Assembly (NCBI GenBank): GCA_037893225.1 | Contig: JAZGUH010000731.1 | Coordinates: 620,001-684,000 of the forward strand | Direction of reading: 5' to 3' | Length of the DNA: 64,000 bases | Source: Hippasteria phrygiana | Lineage: Eukaryota > Echinodermata > Asteroidea > Valvatida > Goniasteridae | Shown here: in pieces, positions 1 to 10,640 of the stretch | Numbering within the stretch: position 1 is the stretch's first letter | Layout of the letters: every line of letters begins with the position of its first letter | Program-made: the position numbers and the translations under genes | Notes under the pieces: model-generated | Seen by the model: the letters and a program-made list of their open reading frames with translations, nothing else | Database searches by the model: none | What the model was told of the DNA's origin: nothing

Positions 1-66
1 CTGTGGGCTCCATCATGCGAGGTACGCCCATGCTGCCCCAGTCGCACGAACCATCAGGATCTAAAG
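1..66 (+). CDS. NCOR: NCOR exon a (5' truncated by window)
   Basis: Reads VGSIMRGTPMLPQSHEPSGSK from base 3, then one base of the next codon before donor gtatgtaag at 67. The GSIMRGTP unit is one of the short repeats typical of the NCOR middle region. The exon start lies at or before base 1. Confidence 0.85.
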
Positions 67-3000
67 GTATGTAAGACCATGGATGAGTTCATCAGAAAAA
101 ACCCAAACCGAATTTCTGTCAGTCTTGAAAACAGTACAATAATGCACTTACTAATTATGTGTAGTTCCTGGTTGCAGTACCTTTCTCAAAAAAGTAAAAT
201 ATGAGACAATGAAAAGACAAATCGCAACAAATCCAGGGCAATATTGCAGTAGGTCCTTCGTTGATAAAATAGGGATAGTGGTGATGACGACGATAATGGT
301 CAGGTTATTGTAGTGGTTCTTTCCTCGCCTTCCACCTCTGGTGACCCTGGTTCGATTCCCACCCAGGTGCACTATGTGGATTGGGTTTTCAGTCCCTACC
401 TGATTGCGTGGGTTTCCCCCAAGAATAATTGTTCTAGGGTTTTCCTCCCACTACTAAAACTGAAATTTCCTTCGTCGTCTTCTCTCAATTCAAACTGGTC
501 CCTGAGGGAGAACAGTGCATTTGCACTGATCAGGCTACCCAGCAGTGATGTAGTCGAGACCATCACAAGAGGCATATTCAACAGGCATAAACCATGACAA
601 AGGAATGCTTTAATTACAGTTCATTTGAATAGCTTGAGACTTGAATTAAGACTGAAGGTCTTGTGCTGGTCTTGTGTTGTCTTGCAGGGTCTTGTGATGG
701 TCTCGACTGCATCACTGCTATCCAATATAAATTAGAAATACATTTTTTTTAAATATGGTGGAAAATGATGGTGAAGATGGTAATATTCAAATCTCATACC
801 AGAATGTCCGTACTTTTTTTGACTGCCCCAGGTTCGGGTGTGAACCACGAGAGCCAGAGGACCACACCCAGCACTTATGAAGCGGCTGTATCGAGAAGCA
901 CTCCTGTGTCCTACGAGGGTGACAGACCCCGCTCCACCCAGGCAGGACCCCGCCATGACCAACTGATGCACCGTGTTAGTATCTATGAGAACGCCCTAGC
1001 CAGAGGGTCCCCAGTGTACGTGGATACCAGCGGAACAGTGCGAGGTATGTATTGATTAAATCCTGGTTTTCGTGGCGACGTTATAATCGCAAGGAGTGCT
1101 TTATAACACCGTTAATGGAAATGTTTTGTCATGACCTACATGAACAGGGCTGGAGATAGCCAGCAAAGATGGACCAAGTTCAACTTTGCCGACTCTCTGC
1201 GTTGAGTCGCGAGAGTAGGCCTATTCAGGTACCTGTGCTGACATGCCGTGTGTTCAACAATGTCTCTCGCTCGCTACTTGAATGCCACAAATTCTAACCA
1301 TTTTCTACTTTTTGCGTAGGAAATAAGATCATAAATTTCAATAAATTACCTTAACATAGTTGAAATGTACCGAAATAAAATATCAGTTTAGCTTGAAGAA
1401 AACTTTTTTAAATGCCACCTCACTGAGAAATTTAAACCATTCTCACGTCTGTCCTCCTTGTATGCTGTTGTGACAAAACGGAAACTAAACTTAGAACAAG
1501 ATGGTCCCTTATTAACCCTAACCTACCTGAATCCATCAAATTCCATACCCCTGTTTCGGAGGATTTTGGCAGATTCAGGATACCTCCATATTGAAAACTG
1601 GGGGATTCTGATGGATTGAGGATTGTAAGCCTAGCGGTACTGCAGGATTTTGATGGATTCAGGATACCTCCATATTGAGCAGTCACCAAAACCAACTTTT
1701 TGTGCATGACAAAATAGGTGGATTTTGGCGGATTCAGGATACTTTCTAGTAAAGTTACCCAAAGGGGTTAGGGTTAAAAAGCCATATTTTATGGCCCTTG
1801 TACCAAATAAGTGGCTTTCACTTTGGCTCAGTCAGACAATCCATGAAACTTAATATTCAATAGTTGCTGATCTGAGTTAGCCCACAGTCCACAATATAAC
1901 AAAACAGCTTCAACCTAATAAACCAAACTTGCATTTTTGTTATCAACCCATAAGCATTTTACTATAAAAGAAAAACCTGATGACAATGTATACCTTATTT
2001 AAGACACAAGTTTTGAAAAACTTTTCAAAAATTTGAAAAACATAAGTGTGGCTCTTCGTATTCTGCCTTCTTTCAGCAACCAACCCCTTTGAGAGGCCCA
2101 TGCACCACGTAGATCCCTCGGCAGCAATTTACCTAGCCCACAGGGATTACATGAACAGTCTGATGGCCAGACCAAACCAGCCAGACACAACGTCCTTCAA
2201 CAGCTCTAAGGAGACACTGGCTGGTAAGTCTGGCAAAACAGTTTTTGCAAAGGAGACTAAAAGAAATGTAGGGAAAGTCTGTAGAGTTATATGTGGTTTG
2301 CTGGGTTCGATTCCTCCAGAAAAGGCATCATGTTTGAGAATCTGTATAGTTTATTCCTTGCCCCCCCGGTTGACACATATATAAATTTGCGGATTGAAAA
2401 TGGCCACCGGGCCGGTTGACGTCTATACACGCCAATCTCTGCATTTTCATTCCATTGATTGGGTATTGTGTACGTTATGCTTGGCTGCACAAGTCTCTCG
2501 TTTCCGTTTCGCTTGGCTGCACATATAATACCCATATGCAAGGGGTTAAAAATATGTGATTTGTGGTCATTTTTGGGTTGAGATCGGAGTCATAAGCATC
2601 GAGTCCAAGTGTCTGTCATGAGGGTTGAGTCTGAGTTATATTCCATCATGATGCAAGGTCACGAAAAATGTGACTCGACTCATGAGTCATACAACTCTGG
2701 TAATGAGAAAAATCGAAATCGGATGACCTGATCTTGGCGTTGTCGCTCATGATTGATGGAGAGACGTGGCCGATGTTAAAGTATGGCATGTTGATCTTTT
2801 TTTGCCTTGCGTAGGTGATTTTGCAACTGCCAAACAGATGGGCATGCGGGCGTCAACCATTGCAGGTACGTATGTGTACCAGATATCAGGTTAAATTTCT
2901 TTATTCAGTTTTGTCTGTATGTACCTTTGTAAAAAATAAGACAAAAGTTTAAGTGCATGCTCCTATGTTTGATGAAACTGCATGAATAAATTGTCTTTAT

Positions 3001-3503
3001 TGTTTGGCGACTGTACTTACAGCAAAAAAAACAAGCGTTTTGGCCCTGAAACCAACATTTGAAGCAAGATATGGGACGGAGGGACCCCCCCCCCCCCTTC
3101 CCCCCTTTTTTTCTTTTCTTTTGTGTTGGTCATTGTGTCCCCGGAATCTCAGGAATTCCTTTCAGATATCCGGGAGGGAGATGTGTTCGGTAACAATTGT
3201 CTGGAGTGTGTATAAGGTATAGGGACAATGGGGTGGGGGTGCATGCTGGGTATACACACATGCACGTGTGTGAACATGGCTAATTATTGCAGTCCTTGCC
3301 ATGTCATAACACCAAGGCCCAAATTGTATTTTTTCCAACAAAATTGACAGTTTAAGGACCCCATTAGGATACTGTGCAACATTTAACAACCTCTTTGTAA
3401 GAAATGCACCGCAAAATTTCGATTAGGCAAACTCACCATAATCATTCTTAATGTTTCAGGGGACTACGCCACAGCCAAACAGATGAGCCAACAGCAGCAA
3501 CAA

Positions 3504-3538
<35 letters not shown>

Positions 3539-3541
3539 GCA

Positions 3542-3600
<59 letters not shown>

Positions 3601-6600
3601 TCCCCCACCAACTGCCTCCCCAGTTAGGCCAGCAACTCAGCCAACAGATGGCCCAACAGCTGAGCCAGCGAGCCAGCCAGTACCCGCCCAGCACCACAGC
3701 CAAGGACTCGCGGCTGTCCCCCCGTCGGGAGTCGCCCCTATCCAAGCACTTCCCACCGGGCCAGCAGCACATGATGGACCCACAGATGTTGCAGTATGCC
3801 GCTCATACGCAGGTGAGTGTCGGAGAATATTGGCCTGATTTGTTATTTGATTTGTTTGATTTGTTGGATTTTGACTTGATCAGACCAGACCAGACCAGAC
3901 CAGACCAGACCATTTGTGACTCACTCTGCAAAAAGGGCAATTATGTTGCAAAATTTGAAAATAGTGTTTTATATATAGCTGGAAAGGCCATTTTATAAGC
4001 TTTCATATGGTATATGTCTGAGGCTTGTAGCACTTTGCTTTGGAAGTTATTTGGAAGATATTGGGAAGTTTGTTTTCAGGAACTTCTTGAAATGACTTAA
4101 GGAGAAACAAGCCATTTAAAAAAACAAAAAGGAAAGCAATAGATTGACGCACTCGACACAAACACATTCTTTTTCCAACTTTATTCACTGAAATCAAAGA
4201 TTTTGGTTATGAACTAGAATAATATAGGTATCAAAGATGCAAAACAAATTCCCTCCCTTGAAAATAATGTTTCACCCTCTTCACATAGAACGGCCTATAA
4301 CACATAAAAGCATTATGTGCCCTTTTTGCAGAGCGGGTCACATTTGTTGTGTTCCGTGATTATGGAGGACGAAAAGTGACCCAAATTCTTTCATTTTTGT
4401 CACCAGAAGAGTAAAATTAACTTGTAGTAATAATCCCCTTATCAAACTTCCAATTTTCTGCCAGCTGAAATGTGGATTTCATTTTATTTCCCTCAACAGT
4501 AGTTGGAAAGTGGCCAACTAGAAATTTGTGTTGAATGTTCATTTGTTAATATGTGTGCATCATAGGTACTTGATGATTTCATGGAAAATTTGTTTTGGGT
4601 GGAAAACCAAACAGCATAAAAGAGTGCTTGGGCAGTGCTTGCCAACATTTACAGTAGTTATTGAATCATTTTAAGATCTGAGCCAGTGGATTCATTCAAA
4701 GATCAACTTCTAGGGCTGTTCATGATATGTCAAGTATGTTATTTCGTGTGTGTGCGTTTTTTTTCTTCTGACTTCACAGAGCGGGCAGATTGTGTGTTTC
4801 CCCTTCATGCATCCCAGCCATCACTCCCATCTCCTTGCTCAGCACTACCCAGCGAGCATCACCTCCCCTCACCAGCCCCACCCCTCCATCAGCCCCCACA
4901 CCACGCAGGCGCACCCAGCATCGCAGCACCCGGCCCACACCGACAGACGAACTACCTCCCCCATGCAGCAACAGCAGCAACAGAGAGAGGTGACATCGCC
5001 CGCTGAACACTACGCCCAACAGCAAGCCGTGAATCTCTCCCACAGGTGGCCTGCACCCCAGGGACCCGGTGCTGTGCGCTTCAAGCACCCGCCCCGCGGG
5101 TCCAGCCCGGGCGCTCATCCTGGCTCGGGGGTACACCCAGTCACCCATCCAGGCTCCTTCCCTGCGACCTGTTCCCACGCTGTCACGGGGGCGCACACCA
5201 TCAGCACTGTCCATCCGGCCTACGCTGCACACCCTGGTGCCCATCTGGTGGGCACCAGCCACCCAGGAGCCCATCACATGGCCACGATGGTGGGGAGCAT
5301 CATGAGGGGCACGCCCATCAGGCCCCTGCCCAGCATCACCATGGGAACACCCAATCCTGAGCTGAGGGAGGAGACTCCAAGAAGTCGGGCAGAGAGCACC
5401 TCAGGTATGCCAGAAAAGTTACTGATGACAAACTTCTGGTCATTTACTTTAGTTCATGCCAGCAATGTAGGACTTACTCACACAGCTTTATTAAAATGAA
5501 ATTGCCATTTGGAGTGAAGTCTGCTAAGCACAAACCTATTGAAAGTTTAAAATTTGGTATGGTTTTACTATGGTTATGGCTATCTGTCCTGATTTTTAAA
5601 GAATACTTAAGGAGATTAAGGAATACAACATATTTGATCTCAGCAGTGGTCAAGGTTTAGCAAGAAAAAAACGGCCTAATTAAATGCGTGGTCATTACCT
5701 AAGCACGCAAAAAACTAACTGGACACATGCTCTTCCGGTTGACAGTTTTGGATGCTTACGCCATTTTCAGATAATTTAAAAGGGTCGTCAGTCATACACC
5801 TTGCAAGCACACCGTACAAATCTTGGCCATGGCTGAAAAGCAAGAGTTAGCGCTCGATTAATATAATGGACTGAGCCATCATTTTCAGCATATCTCACTT
5901 CCCTGCATAGTGTTCTACTGTATGTTAGGTTGCTTTTGCTTGTCATGATTGCTTAAACCAATGCTGGAACCGCATTTCATGATGCTCTATAATCTTGCTC
6001 AGTCCCAAGACCAGTCTTGGGACCACTTTTTGTCAGTCTTGATCTCAGTCCTTATTTAAACACCTAGAGGTGAAACCTCTCTTGTCTCTGTGTGGATGTG
6101 CAGCTTGCTTTGTGGGAATGGGCAAAGAAAGAAATGTTTCAATTTGATTTCTTTAATATTTAAGGATCTGTTGGCAGCAAGTCCCCTGGGGCTGCTAGTG
6201 GGTCGGAAGCCTTCCAGACATTGGTTCATGTGGCGACTTCAGCTGAAACGCTCGGAACTGCCCATGAGAAAGGTAATTTTGTAAAAAGCAATATCAATTG
6301 TGGTACCGCTATTTTTTGCGGTACCAGTATAGAGGAATCCCACAACGACGAGTTTAGCGCCGATCTGCGCACTTCCGCGTTTGAAAACAAGGATCTCAAT
6401 GCTGATCATGTGCCTGCGCTTCCTTTTATGGCCCGATTAATTCATGCATGAATGAATGTGCTGAAAAGCGTTGTTTTGTTTGCCACTGACATTCTCGCTT
6501 TCAACCCGGAAGTGCGCAGAAGGGGCTAATGTGAAATGTCTCTATTAACACCCCGCTGGCTGATATAATGAGCTAGTTCTTTACAGGTCAGTGCACACAG

Positions 6601-9600
6601 GCAGTTTTTGTCACTGCAATTTTCATGAGTGTGTGGTCCTCTGGTTGCGAGTGCTTTACAAAGAATCCAATTCTGGCATCACTAATCCCTCGGCTCTCTG
6701 GCTAATCCATCTCGGTCAGCAAGCAAGCGATTGCGGAATCACGGACGGAATCGCGGAATCAAGTGTCAAAAACGGAATTGAAGATTTTGAACGGGAAAAA
6801 AACGGAAAACGCATTTCAAAATAAGATTGAATGAGTATCATATTAAATTCAATTAAGTATTAAAAAAATGTACTGATAAGCTTTTTTAAATAACAGAAGA
6901 ATCGCGTTAAAATGACGAAGCAGCATACCGTTAATCACGCAACGTAAACTCCAGACGATGTATGTATGACAGTGTACACAGTAGGCCTACAAGTACAACG
7001 CATACACAGATTCATTTAGAATTTGGGCTAGTCACGCACTTGGGGCCTGACCCGATTTTCATCCGATTCCGCTGGTATGCTGCGGCAGAATGAATACCTT
7101 GATGTGGGAACAGGCGCAATGAACCAGCAGTCGGATTTGTGGTCCCAATCATGCCAAGCCGACAGAGGGTGAAACCTCCTGTTACTGGATGTGATTTACG
7201 TGCGCGTGCGTGCACATGCTAACTCCTGTGAACATTTCACGCTGCGAAGATTTTATTTCATTGCTCTAATGCCCGCTGTGCTCGTCAAAATTGAAAACTG
7301 CCCGTCCAAAATCATTCAGAATCAGTCGGATTGTCAGGTTTATAACGTTGGGTTCTTTTATTAACTGTTCACTTCTGGAAATGTCTTTTTGGGAGGGACG
7401 TAATGATTGGACGACTACATAAGACATAACGCATAGGACCCTAATCATGTAGCCTCGGGCCTAATGGGGACGCTTTCAGGTTTACAAATTTTTACTCATC
7501 GGGGAGGTAATTCTATTCAAAAGGCTTCAAATTCCAGAAAAACGGAAAAAACAGAATTTACAAAATTGCAGAACGGAAAATGCAAAATTTTCGAACGGAT
7601 TTTCACTGTCTCTAGCAGTGTTCCAAGCCAGAGCTAGAAACTAGAAATCTTTGACAAGCCTACTGGGTTTAAATGAGCTCCACGCTCCACTTTTGACATC
7701 ATGATTATTCAGTTATTCAAGCCGCTTGGCTTCCCATTCATCAGCAAGGTTTGAGGTAAGGAGTGGCCACGCTGCTTTTTAATAAAACTAATGATTTGAA
7801 ATTGCATCTTTTGTTTCAGAAGCAAGGAGATTGCAGCAAGCCAGTCAAGAGAGCCGAGAACGTGATGCCAGCTCCTCCAATGAATCCCTTGGATACCCCA
7901 GACGGCCATACTCAGCTGGCTCCAGCCATTCGGGACCAGGCCAGGAGAGGCGGATCTCCACCTCGTCTGAGAACCAGATGGCCTACCGGGAGCCCACGGC
8001 ATCTGGTAGCAGTTGGTCTGCAGCTAAGGGCCGTGAGACGGAGGGCAAAGACAGGAAGGAGGAGGGCAGGCAGAAGGAGCATCAGAGGAACCACAGCATA
8101 GAACGGGATGCCTCGGCCATCTTTGCGGCCCTGTTCGAGAAGGACAAGCAGTCCTCGCGAGTCTACACAGAGGATGATGCGGAGAGCTCCAGCCGGCCGC
8201 TTACAGCAGCCAGCCTGATCGATGTGATCATCACACGCTCCATCAACCAACCCAGACTGGACAGTCAGGACCAGGGCACTGATTCCGACAGCGGAGACGG
8301 GCTGTCTGTTGGCCGAAGCACGTCGGCTAAAGAGAAATCCAGCAAGAATGTGTCCGATTCGGATTCGCTGCAGCTGGAGAATGCAGATGGCAATGCTGTG
8401 CCGTCCTCTTCGACCGAGCGCTCTCCGAGTGCCGGGAAGGACCAGAAATCAGAGAAAGAGGGAGCCGGAGATAAGCAGGAGAGGCCCCAGGAAAGTCTTG
8501 TCCCGGTGACATCCCCATCGCCGTTGCCGATTACCCTTGCCGAGCACATAGACACCATCATCTCCATGGACTACAATAAAACAGATCAAACAAGTCAGGC
8601 AACGACATCTGCAGGAAGCTCAGCCATAGCCAAGCGTGAACGCGAAAAGCCGTCTGGGGGTGTTGATACCACAGAGAGCCATGAACAGGGACCATCCTCC
8701 AGCTCTCCCCGTGCAAGATATAGGACGCTAGACAGTGAGGTTGGATCGACCAATGACACAGCCAGAAGAAGCAGTCCCGTGGCTTCATCCCTGCAAAGCA
8801 TCCATGGCGCCCGCAGGCCAAGCGTCAACAGCTCCAAGGAGGGCAGTCCAAGAAGCCGTGCTGCATCCACAGCTTCGGATATATCCAGCGCATCTGCATC
8901 ACCGGCCAGCACCAGGCCTGATAGCTACTCCAACAGGGTGTCCTCCCAGTGGGGCTCGCGCAAGGACCAGGAAGCTACTTCAGCTGGTAGGGTCTCCCGG
9001 AGCTCATCGGAGCAGAGCCGTGAGGCCTCTCCAGTCACTGTCGGTGACATGACCCCATCAGCAGTGTCCTGGCAGAGGAAGTACCAACAGGAGGGTAATG
9101 GAGTAGACAGCAGTGAAAACTCTTCCAGAGCATCCCAGCAACGCTTCAGGGTCCACAGTTCCCAGTCGACGTCCCCCCACCAGCCCGAGAGCTGGGGCAT
9201 GGCTGATTCCAATCGTCCGCCTTCTCGGGGCAGACGTAGGGACTCGCCCAAGACCACCGTGGAATCTGGATTGAGCTCTTCGTCCTTGCTAGGTGCCACC
9301 TCCAGCAGCGAGGACAGATCCGGTTTCACCCCTGCCTCTGCAGAGGGTGGGGTCAGTGATAGCCAGAGACAACTCAGCAGCAGCCAGTCAGATGCTAAGT
9401 CCAGATCGGAAGCAGAGAGCTCCTGCAGCAACAATCCTGTACCACAGAGCACTTCCCATGAATACAACTCTGATGGGCCCCTGCAGCCTGCCGATAGCAT
9501 GTCCCAGATGAGACAGTGTTTGATTGGTACAGCCCAGTCGATGTCGGCGCAGATGAACCGATCCCCGAAGCATGGCCAACCTAGCATGCTGCCAAGCAGC

Positions 9601-10443
9601 AGCCTCAGGAGACAGCCACAGAGAAAGGACACTGGACTTTTCCGGTTCGACCTGCAGAAGTCCATTGATCGCATGATTGAATCCCAGGTCAGGATGGACC
9701 CGCCGGTTGGAATGGACACTCAGGTAAGGATGGATGATTATGTTACCCGTCTGGTGGAAGCAGAGATGTCCAGCTCCCGGTCTTCCCCACAGCGCTGTGA
9801 CAGCCGAGAGAGCACCAGCACGGCCGAGTCTGGTGGCCTCGAGGTGGACGAGAGCAGGCTGTCTGATGTCTCAGACTTGGACAATCATGAGGCAGAGTCA
9901 GTCCAGCAACCTGTTTCTCAGCAGCATCTTAGTAGAGGGACGAGCCCCAGACTCCCTTCCCGAGACAACAGAGAAGGGGAAGCAGCTCCGAGTTCAACGC
10001 CCACAGACAGTGTGGCCAGGCTGAGTGTCGGCTCCTCAAGTGGAGTGAGTAGCAACCGGGAATCGGGTGTGTCTTCACCAAACGTTGCTGCTCAGCCGCA
10101 GCCCGACCCATCGACCCAACCCAGCCAATCAGTACCCACTTCTTCGTCACCGTCATCTGCCCAGCAGGGTTTCCCGGCCTCTGGTGCTGGGCCAACTGGG
10201 AACCAGTTTGCGTATTCAGCCCTTTCATTCAGATCAGCGGCCGCAGCTGCTGCCGCATCTTCCTCCACAGCAAGCTCCGCCCAGAACCACCTGGCCAACT
10301 CCCATCTCAGGATCCCCTCGCCCCACTTGGGACCTGCACGGGGGCCCTCACCAGTCCCCGGCCCGGGAATAGCCAGTGTACGTGACAGAGAACCTGCACC
10401 GTTGCTCTCTTCCCAGTACGAGACCTTGTCAGACAGCGATTAA
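1..10443 (+). CDS. NCOR: Nuclear receptor corepressor (NCOR1/NCOR2 family), C-terminal part, 8 exons, 5' end outside window
   Basis: Scaffold that links unliganded nuclear receptors and other repressors to histone deacetylase complexes in the nucleus (family knowledge). Exons joined in frame: 1-66, 832-1044, 2077-2223, 2815-2865, 3460-3812, 4780-5404, 6165-6272, 7820-10443, about 1395 codons. Every junction is GT-AG and phases match (mostly phase 1; phase 0 at 3812/4780). Identification rests on the C-terminus PLLSSQYETLSDSD, almost identical to vertebrate NCOR1/2; on two receptor-interaction (CoRNR) motifs in the family's order, LIDVIITR and LAEHIDTII; and on two GSIMRGTP repeats resembling the vertebrate GSITQGTP units. 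The N-terminal SANT/DAD region lies upstream of the window. Oddities: 37-residue polyglutamine, a duplicated short exon, a His-Pro-Gly-rich stretch and a 2.6-kb last exon. Which vertebrate paralogue is closer cannot be told; an invertebrate would normally have one gene. Confidence 0.93.
67..831 (+). other. NCOR intron with a tRNA-derived SINE
   Basis: Donor gtatgt, acceptor ccccag. Holds the SINE at 300-508 described separately. The remainder is AT-rich with no recognisable exon. Confidence 0.75.
300..508 (+). repeat. tRNA-derived SINE (family A, copy 1)
   Basis: Contains a clear Pol III B-box, GGTTCGATTCC at 349-359, followed by a body (GGATTGGGTTTTCAG, CTACCTGATTG, AAATTTCCTTCGTCG) that recurs in the same order at about 44155-44348. 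Two similar copies with a tRNA-like head support an interspersed SINE family. The A-box is degraded. Confidence 0.7.
832..1044 (+). CDS. NCOR: NCOR exon b
   Basis: Acceptor ccccag, donor gtatgt. Phase 1 in and out. Starts GSGVNHESQRTTPSTYEAA and ends SPVYVDTSGTVR. Ser/Thr/Arg-rich linker with another RGSP unit. Confidence 0.85.
1045..2076 (+). other. NCOR intron with piggyBac-like element
   Basis: Holds the TTAACCCTAACC-bounded element at 1512-1777. Outside it, 1045-1511 and 1778-2076 are AT-rich with no exon or other feature recognised. Confidence 0.7.
1512..1777 (-). mobile_element. piggyBac-like MITE, 'TATCCTGAATCC' family, copy 1
   Basis: Bounded by TTAACCCTAACC (1512-1523) and GGTTAGGGTTAA (1766-1777), a perfect 12-bp inverted repeat including TTAA. 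The interior repeats a motif like GGATTTTGGnGGATTCAGG. The same sequence recurs in the opposite orientation at 25936-26205 and 62882-63148. TTAA flanks with CCCT starts are typical of the piggyBac superfamily. No transposase is present. Confidence 0.7.
2077..2223 (+). CDS. NCOR: NCOR exon c
   Basis: Acceptor tttcag, donor gtaagt. Phase 1 in and out. Encodes ATNPFERPMHHVDPSAAIYL then AHRDYMNSLMARPNQPD. Resembles the vertebrate segment with DAAAAYYLPRHL upstream of the NDYITSQQM motif. Confidence 0.85.
2224..2814 (+). other. NCOR intron with one repeat copy
   Basis: About 2373-2549 is a copy of the CGCTTGGCTGCACA repeat (see 41103-41327). Nothing else recognised. Confidence 0.65.
2373..2549 (+). 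repeat. CGCTTGGCTGCACA repeat, copy 1
   Basis: Shares GACGTCTATACACGCCA, GCATTTTCA, two GCTTGGCTGCACA units and the end AAGGGGTTAA with 41103-41327, and in part with 54923-55075. The left end is degraded. Confidence 0.65.
2815..2865 (+). CDS. NCOR: NCOR exon d (51-bp, duplicated GDFATAKQM motif)
   Basis: A 17-codon exon with acceptor gcgtag and donor gtacgt. Phase 1 on both sides, so skipping keeps the frame. Encodes GDFATAKQMGMRASTIA. The next exon begins with the near-identical GDYATAKQM, which aligns with vertebrate NDYITSQQM. The pair looks like a tandem exon duplication. Confidence 0.8.
2866..3459 (+). other. NCOR intron, no feature seen
   Basis: Contains a homopolymeric C run near 3087 and AT-rich sequence. 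No exon, RNA gene or repeat copy recognised. Confidence 0.6.
3460..3812 (+). CDS. NCOR: NCOR exon e with polyglutamine
   Basis: Acceptor tttcag, phase 1 in, donor gtgagt after CAG, phase 0 out. Starts GDYATAKQMS, then 37 consecutive Gln codons of mixed CAG/CAA (3489-3599), then a Gln/Pro-rich part (LPHQLPPQLGQQLSQQ) and DSRLSPRRESPLSKHFPP. The interrupted CAG/CAA pattern implies selection or slippage on coding sequence. Opposite-strand polycysteine reading is an artefact. Confidence 0.88.
3489..3599 (+). repeat. (CAR)37 trinucleotide tract, polyGln-coding
   Basis: Uninterrupted Gln codons, CAG and CAA interspersed, in the NCOR frame. Confidence 0.95.
3881..3910. repeat. (CAGAC)6 microsatellite
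   Basis: Six perfect pentanucleotide units directly upstream of a MITE. Confidence 0.9.
3916..4341. mobile_element. MITE with GTGACYCRCTCTGCAAAAAGGGC ends, copy 1
   Basis: Left end GTGACTCACTCTGCAAAAAG; right end is its near inverse, CTTTTTGCAGAGCGGGTCAC. Interior matches 51625-52076 throughout in the same orientation (for example CTGGAAAGGCCATTTTAT and GCTTTCATATGGTATATG). No coding capacity. Confidence 0.8.
4780..5404 (+). CDS. NCOR: NCOR exon f (His/Pro/Gly-rich, GSIMRGTP repeat)
   Basis: Acceptor ttcacag, phase 0 in, donor gtatgc, phase 1 out. Encodes SGQIVCFPFMHPSHHSHL, EHYAQQQAVNLSHRWP (compare vertebrate GIIDLSQVPHL), then a run of HPGA/HPGS-like units, then MVGSIMRGTPIRPLPSITMGT. 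The His-Pro-Gly repeats appear lineage-specific. Long open readings exist in all three plus frames and on the minus strand; this one is chosen by splice phase and motif. Confidence 0.85.
5405..6164 (+). other. NCOR intron, no feature seen
   Basis: Mixed AT-rich sequence between donor gtatgc and acceptor atttaag. No exon or repeat copy recognised. Confidence 0.6.
6165..6272 (+). CDS. NCOR: NCOR exon g
   Basis: Short exon, 108 bp, phase 1 in and out, donor gtaatt. Encodes GSVGSKSPGAASGSEAFQ then TLVHVATSAETLGTAHEK. Could be alternatively spliced because its length is a multiple of three. Weaker than the flanking exons because it has no family-diagnostic motif. Confidence 0.7.
6273..7819 (+). 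other. NCOR intron, repeat-derived but unclassified
   Basis: Between about 6720 and 7610 there are A-rich ACGGAA / AACGGAAAA motifs near both ends, which suggests an old inserted element, but I see no clean termini. No exon recognised. Confidence 0.45.
7820..10443 (+). CDS. NCOR: NCOR last coding exon (receptor-interaction domain and C-terminus)
   Basis: Acceptor tttcag, phase 1 in; 874 codons to TAA at 10441. CoRNR-type motifs ([LI]xx[IV]I): TAASLIDVIITR (core 8215-8232), matching vertebrate TAANFIDVIITR; ITLAEHIDTII (8536-8562), matching ITLADHICQII; and a weaker third candidate, SIDRMIESQ (IDRMI at 9664-9678), at the order of the vertebrate LEDII box. Ser-rich elsewhere, with an Ala run (10240s). 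Ends REPAPLLSSQYETLSDSD, matching the vertebrate C-terminus. In vertebrates this region is split over many exons (from memory), so the single 2.6-kb exon suggests intron loss or an ancestral compact state. Confidence 0.93.
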
Positions 10444-10545
10444 CCTAGATTAGTATAAGTTAGAAATAGTATGAAGGGTTAAACAGTATGAGGTGCTATG
10501 TTGCAGGCGTAAAACTGATTAACAAAATGGGAGACTACCATCATA

Positions 10546-10640
10546 GGGCAATGTGGCTCAGTTGGTAGAGCATCGTTACGATGATCCAGAGGTGGCAGGT
10601 TCAAATTCCCTCCCAGCAGTTTTCTCGGTTCGCTTTAGAA
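10546..10640 (+). repeat. tRNA-like SINE head (family B, copy 1)
   Basis: A-box TGGCTCAGTTGG (10554-10565), GTAGAGC, and B-box-like GGTTCAAATTC (10598-10608). The acceptor stem does not pair, so this is not a functional tRNA. A related sequence is at 44402-44500. Confidence 0.65.

Larger units (their letters stand above)
3813..4779 (+). other. NCOR intron with microsatellite and MITE
   Basis: Holds (CAGAC)6 at 3881-3910, the GTGACC-type MITE at 3916-4341, and AT-rich sequence before the acceptor cacag at 4779. Confidence 0.75.

Noticed and set aside
1512..1777. Interstitial telomeric repeats (CCCTAA)
   Set aside because: Only about 1.5 units, always next to TTAA and at element ends; piggyBac-type termini explain them better.
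3464..3772. Minus-strand ORF with polycysteine
   Set aside because: Antisense shadow of the CAG/CAA polyglutamine tract in a well-supported NCOR exon.
4774..5360. Several long overlapping ORFs on both strands
   Set aside because: GC-rich NCOR exon f leaves other frames open; splice phase and GSIMRGTP motif fix the real frame.
7912..9719. Minus-strand ORFs up to 264 aa
   Set aside because: Shadows of the 874-codon NCOR exon.
10546..10640. Functional tRNA gene
   Set aside because: A and B boxes are present but acceptor and anticodon stems do not pair; related copies have the same defects, so SINE head.
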